Origin: Halobacillus sp. Marseille-P3879
GTDB taxonomy: Bacteria > Bacillota > Bacilli > Bacillales > Halobacillaceae
DNA: 64,000 bases
Assembly (NCBI RefSeq): GCF_900240285.1
Contig: NZ_OESS01000002.1
Location: 62,001-126,000 of the forward strand
Reading direction: 5' to 3'
Below the pieces are notes generated by a model, which had not been told where the DNA came from, did not search any database, and worked only from the letters and a program-made list of their open reading frames with translations. The position numbers were made by a program, and so were the translations under genes. Below, piece after piece: positions 61,223 to 64,000 of the stretch (the first letter of the stretch is position 1; each line of letters begins with the position of its first letter).

Positions 61223-63388
61223 TTGAAAAGAAGGGAAAGAAAAAAGTCGTCCTATAAATGGATAAAGCGGGTAAAATGGCCGGCTGTAATCATAACCGCC
61301 TTTTTGTTGTTTTCCATTATAGGCTTTTTGATCATTCTGTTTGGAGGCCGGTTTATTGTTTCGGGAGAAGCTTTAGCACTGGATACAGCCACGACTGTGG
61401 AAACAAAAGAAGGAGAAATCATAGAAAGAATCTACACAAAAAATAGGACCCTGGTCGACATCAACGACATTCCGGAGGATGTGCAGGAAGCTTTCATTGC
61501 TGTAGAAGACAGCCGATTTTATGAGCATTCCGGAGTAGATTTCAAGTCTATATTAAGAGCCGTTTATCGGGACATTATTGCAATGGAGAAGGTAGAGGGC
61601 GGCAGCACGATTACCCAGCAGCTTGCGAAGAATTTATTTCTGACAAATGAGAAATCATGGATGCGTAAAACTAAAGAAGTGATGGCTGCTATTCATTTAG
61701 AGCGCAAATTTACAAAGGATGAAATATTGGAGCTTTACTTAAATACCATCTATTTTGGGAATGGCGCCTATGGTGTAGAAGAAGCTTCAAAGGAATACTT
61801 TAATACATCAGTCTCAGACCTGACTGTCGCTCAAGGGGCCCTGCTGGCTGGATTGCCTAAAGCACCAAACTCTTATTCACCTTTTGAGAATCCAGAGGAA
61901 GCATTAGACAGACGAAATACGGTTCTTGCTCGAATGGAAGCACTTGATATGATTGCTGCTGAAGAAATGGTGAGCCTGCAGGGATCTACTTTAGGAGCGG
62001 AAAAGCGTGAAGAGAACAATGAAACATGGACGAATAGTTATGTGGATGCAGCCATTCGTGAAGCTGAAGAGAATTATCATATTTCACGAGAGGAATTAAA
62101 ACGCGGAGGCTATCGACTTATTGTGGAAATGGATCCTGCTATACAACGGATTGCTTCAGAAAAAATGAAGAATGGGGAATTTGCGCCAGGCTCTCAGGAG
62201 CAGGTTGAAGGAGCTTTTACATTAATGGATCAAAAAACAGGTGGATTAGCTGCTGTCGTAGGGGGGCGTGATTTTAAGCACGGAGATGTGAATCGAGCGT
62301 TGACTCGTAAGCAGCCTGGTTCCGTGATCAAGCCTTTATCTGTATACGGACCAGCTTTGATGGACAAAAAGTATATTCCATACTCCTTATTAGAAGATGA
62401 ACAGACCAGCTATGGAGACTATACCCCTCGAAATTATGACGGGCAATACGATGGGTACACCTCTATGTATCAGGCGATTATTGAATCGAAAAATGCCCCT
62501 GCAGTTTGGCTCTTAGATCAAATGGGGATTGGATATGCTAAAAAATATTTAGAGCAGCTTGGTCTTCCGACAAAAGACGAAGGGTTATCTATTGCTTTAG
62601 GAGGACTATCAGAAGGTTATACGCCTCTGCAGCTCACTCAAGCTTATCGAAGCTTTGCGAACCAGGGAAAGGTAATAGATGGACATGCGATTCAACAAAT
62701 TATCGACCGCAACGGAGAGGTCATCCACCGCCAAGAGATTTCAGAGAAACAAGTATTTAACGAAGAGACTGCCTGGAATATGACTCAAATGCTTGAAAAA
62801 ACAGTGGAGGCAGGTACAGCTCAAGCAGGGAGTTTTGCTAAAGCTCTGGCTGGTAAAACGGGGACTCAGCAGCATCCATCTGTGGAAGGAAAAAACAAAG
62901 ACGTTTGGTTTGCAGGGTACACGCCCAAATATGCAGGAGCTTTATGGATGGGATATGATCATTCGGGGGAAGATTATTACCTCACTGGTGGAAGTGAATA
63001 TCCTACTGCTCTAATGAAATCTATATTGTCCGAGGTAGATGAGGAAAAAGAAATGGCCTCATCATTTAAGAAGCCGGAGGGGCTCGAGCGCTTGCCTGAC
63101 CCGATTTCTCTCCCTGAAATTAACGATGCTAAAGGCTCTGTCGGCTTTGGCGGTTTCAGACTGGTCTCCGGGACGATTGAATGGACGCCAGCCGACGACG
63201 ACCGTGTAATCTATCGAATATATGAAGATAGAGAAAACGGTAAAAGATTAATCGGGGATGTAACGGGGGAAGGCCGGTATAGTGTGAGCGGATTTAGCTT
63301 GCTAAGCTCAAGAACTTATGTTGTGGTGCCTTATGACCCGTTGACCGGGCGGGAAGGAGAGCCATCAAATTCTGTGACGATAAATTAA
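61223..63388 (+). CDS. pbpF: class A penicillin-binding protein PbpF (PBP2C)
   Basis: This is a bifunctional peptidoglycan synthase of 721 residues. After a short basic cytoplasmic part and one membrane helix (about 20-42), the transglycosylase domain shows EDSRFYEHSGVDF and GGSTITQQLAKNLFL. The transpeptidase has the catalytic Ser of SVIK in KQPGSVIKPL, SKN in ESKNAP and KTGTQ. A C-terminal fibronectin-like domain follows (about 640-721). TTG 61223 follows AAGAAAGGATG at a somewhat long distance. B. subtilis pbpF is linked to spore germination. Confidence 0.94.
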   Translation: MKRRERKKSSYKWIKRVKWPAVIITAFLLFSIIGFLIILFGGRFIVSGEALALDTATTVETKEGEIIERIYTKNRTLVDINDIPEDVQEAFIAVEDSRFYEHSGVDFKSILRAVYRDIIAMEKVEGGSTITQQLAKNLFLTNEKSWMRKTKEVMAAIHLERKFTKDEILELYLNTIYFGNGAYGVEEASKEYFNTSVSDLTVAQGALLAGLPKAPNSYSPFENPEEALDRRNTVLARMEALDMIAAEEMVSLQGSTLGAEKREENNETWTNSYVDAAIREAEENYHISREELKRGGYRLIVEMDPAIQRIASEKMKNGEFAPGSQEQVEGAFTLMDQKTGGLAAVVGGRDFKHGDVNRALTRKQPGSVIKPLSVYGPALMDKKYIPYSLLEDEQTSYGDYTPRNYDGQYDGYTSMYQAIIESKNAPAVWLLDQMGIGYAKKYLEQLGLPTKDEGLSIALGGLSEGYTPLQLTQAYRSFANQGKVIDGHAIQQIIDRNGEVIHRQEISEKQVFNEETAWNMTQMLEKTVEAGTAQAGSFAKALAGKTGTQQHPSVEGKNKDVWFAGYTPKYAGALWMGYDHSGEDYYLTGGSEYPTALMKSILSEVDEEKEMASSFKKPEGLERLPDPISLPEINDAKGSVGFGGFRLVSGTIEWTPADDDRVIYRIYEDRENGKRLIGDVTGEGRYSVSGFSLLSSRTYVVVPYDPLTGREGEPSNSVTIN

Positions 63389-63506
63389 CACCTGTGAAAA
63401 AATGCACAAAACAGTGACAAATCAATCGTTTTTCTATACACCGAGTAAAAATATGAGTATAGTGGAAAGCGGATAAACGTTGAACGTGTAAAAGGAGTTA
63501 TGAGGG

Positions 63507-64000
63507 ATGACGAAACCATTTAATGATACGATCTTAAAAGCATTTCGGGGTGAGCCGACAAGTCATACACCAGTTTGGTACATGAGACAGGCCGGCCGTT
63601 CACAGCCTGAATACCGTAAATTAAAAGAAAAATACTCACTTTTTGAAATCACGCACCAGCCCGAACTAGGTGCTTATGTAACGAGGCTGCCTGTAGAACA
63701 GTACGATGTGGATGCGGCCATACTATACAAAGACATTATGACACCGCTGCCTGCCATAGGCGTAGATGTGGAAATTAAAAAAGGAATCGGACCAGTAATT
63801 GATAATCCTATCCGGAGTAAAGCCGATATTATGAAGCTTGGAACCATTGATCCTGAAACGGATGTTTCTTATGTCATGGATACCATTCGTCTGCTGACGG
63901 AAGAACAGCTGAATGTACCGCTTATCGGTTTTTCCGGTGCACCATTCACTTTGGCAAGCTATATGATTGAGGGCGGCCCTTCGAAAAATTATAATAAAAC
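63507..64000 (+). CDS. hemE: uroporphyrinogen decarboxylase HemE (partial)
   Basis: This is the first 164 codons; the gene runs off the window end. HemE decarboxylates uroporphyrinogen III to coproporphyrinogen III in heme synthesis. The substrate-binding [16 protein letters not shown] is at residues 22-37, and [16 protein letters not shown] near residue 145. ATG 63507 follows AAAGGAG. The gene order pbpF, hemE is as in B. subtilis, where hemE begins the hemEHY operon. Confidence 0.96.
   Translation, partial: MTKPFNDTILKAFRGEPTSHTPVWYMRQAGRSQPEYRKLKEKYSLFEITHQPELGAYVTRLPVEQYDVDAAILYKDIMTPLPAIGVDVEIKKGIGPVIDNPIRSKADIMKLGTIDPETDVSYVMDTIRLLTEEQLNVPLIGFSGAPFTLASYMIEGGPSKNYNK

Noticed and set aside
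1-64000. tRNA, rRNA, prophage, integrase or transposase genes
   Set aside because: None seen on reading both strands; no integrase or transposase motifs among the proteins.

Overview
The window looks like the chromosome of a moderately halophilic, endospore-forming member of the Bacillaceae; Halobacillus or a close relative is my best guess. The reasons are gene content and protein composition. It carries an alpha/beta small acid-soluble spore protein with a sigma-G promoter, a YjcZ-type sporulation peptide, ScoC/Hpr, and a long stretch ordered like Bacillus subtilis yheB to hemE. It also carries an OpuA glycine betaine importer with a GbsR-type regulator, an NhaC antiporter, and extracellular lipoproteins that are very rich in Asp and Glu. 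I see no rRNA, tRNA, CRISPR array, prophage or intact insertion sequence. Genes sit on both strands in short operons, and most are closed by clear hairpin terminators.

Positions 1-29000 hold mostly transport and general metabolism. There is a TAXI-type TRAP transporter (768-4552), a YczE-like membrane protein, a YueD-like reductase, an M19 dipeptidase, a DMT exporter and an ABC-2 exporter pair. Next come a maltose acetyltransferase, a methionine aminopeptidase and two near-identical cold-shock genes. A two-gene unit (14338-16039) encodes catalytically degenerate-looking proteins. A BtuF-like protein follows that appears to start at ATT, then an MBL hydrolase, NhaC behind a long leader with a terminator, AzlCD, a Gly/Pro-rich protein, a CDF exporter, WrbA, an IDEAL-domain protein, a VanY-type lipoprotein, an Atg22-like MFS protein and a zinc phospholipase C homologue.

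Positions 29000-34400 hold fumC, the spore SASP gene, msmX with a CcpA cre site, a PucR-type regulator, a CsoR/CstR-family regulator and a 56-residue gene.

Positions 34447-64000 follow the B. subtilis block yheB, yheA, yhaR, yhzD, yhaQP, yhaON, yhaM, yhaL, prsA, yhaI, hpr, yhaH, trpP, hit, ecsABC, yhaA, yhgC/hmoB, pbpF, hemE (cut by the window end). Insertions into this block are a GbsR-like regulator between yhaN and yhaM, the opuAR/opuA unit between hpr and yhaH, and a ferritin-like gene plus a BdbC/thioredoxin pair before hmoB. trpP has a (G/U)AG-repeat leader typical of TRAP-protein control. Two genes on the minus strand near 47 kb are short: a DUF3267-like protein with a broken zinc motif, and a two-helix membrane protein that has no ATG, GTG or TTG start.

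The most unusual signals are the two apparent non-canonical start codons (ATT at 16135, ATC at 47317), the attenuator-like nhaC leader, a promoter-terminator unit without a gene at 29033-29206, a perfect 15-bp inverted repeat before the TRAP transporter, and a 22-bp palindrome between opuAR and opuA.
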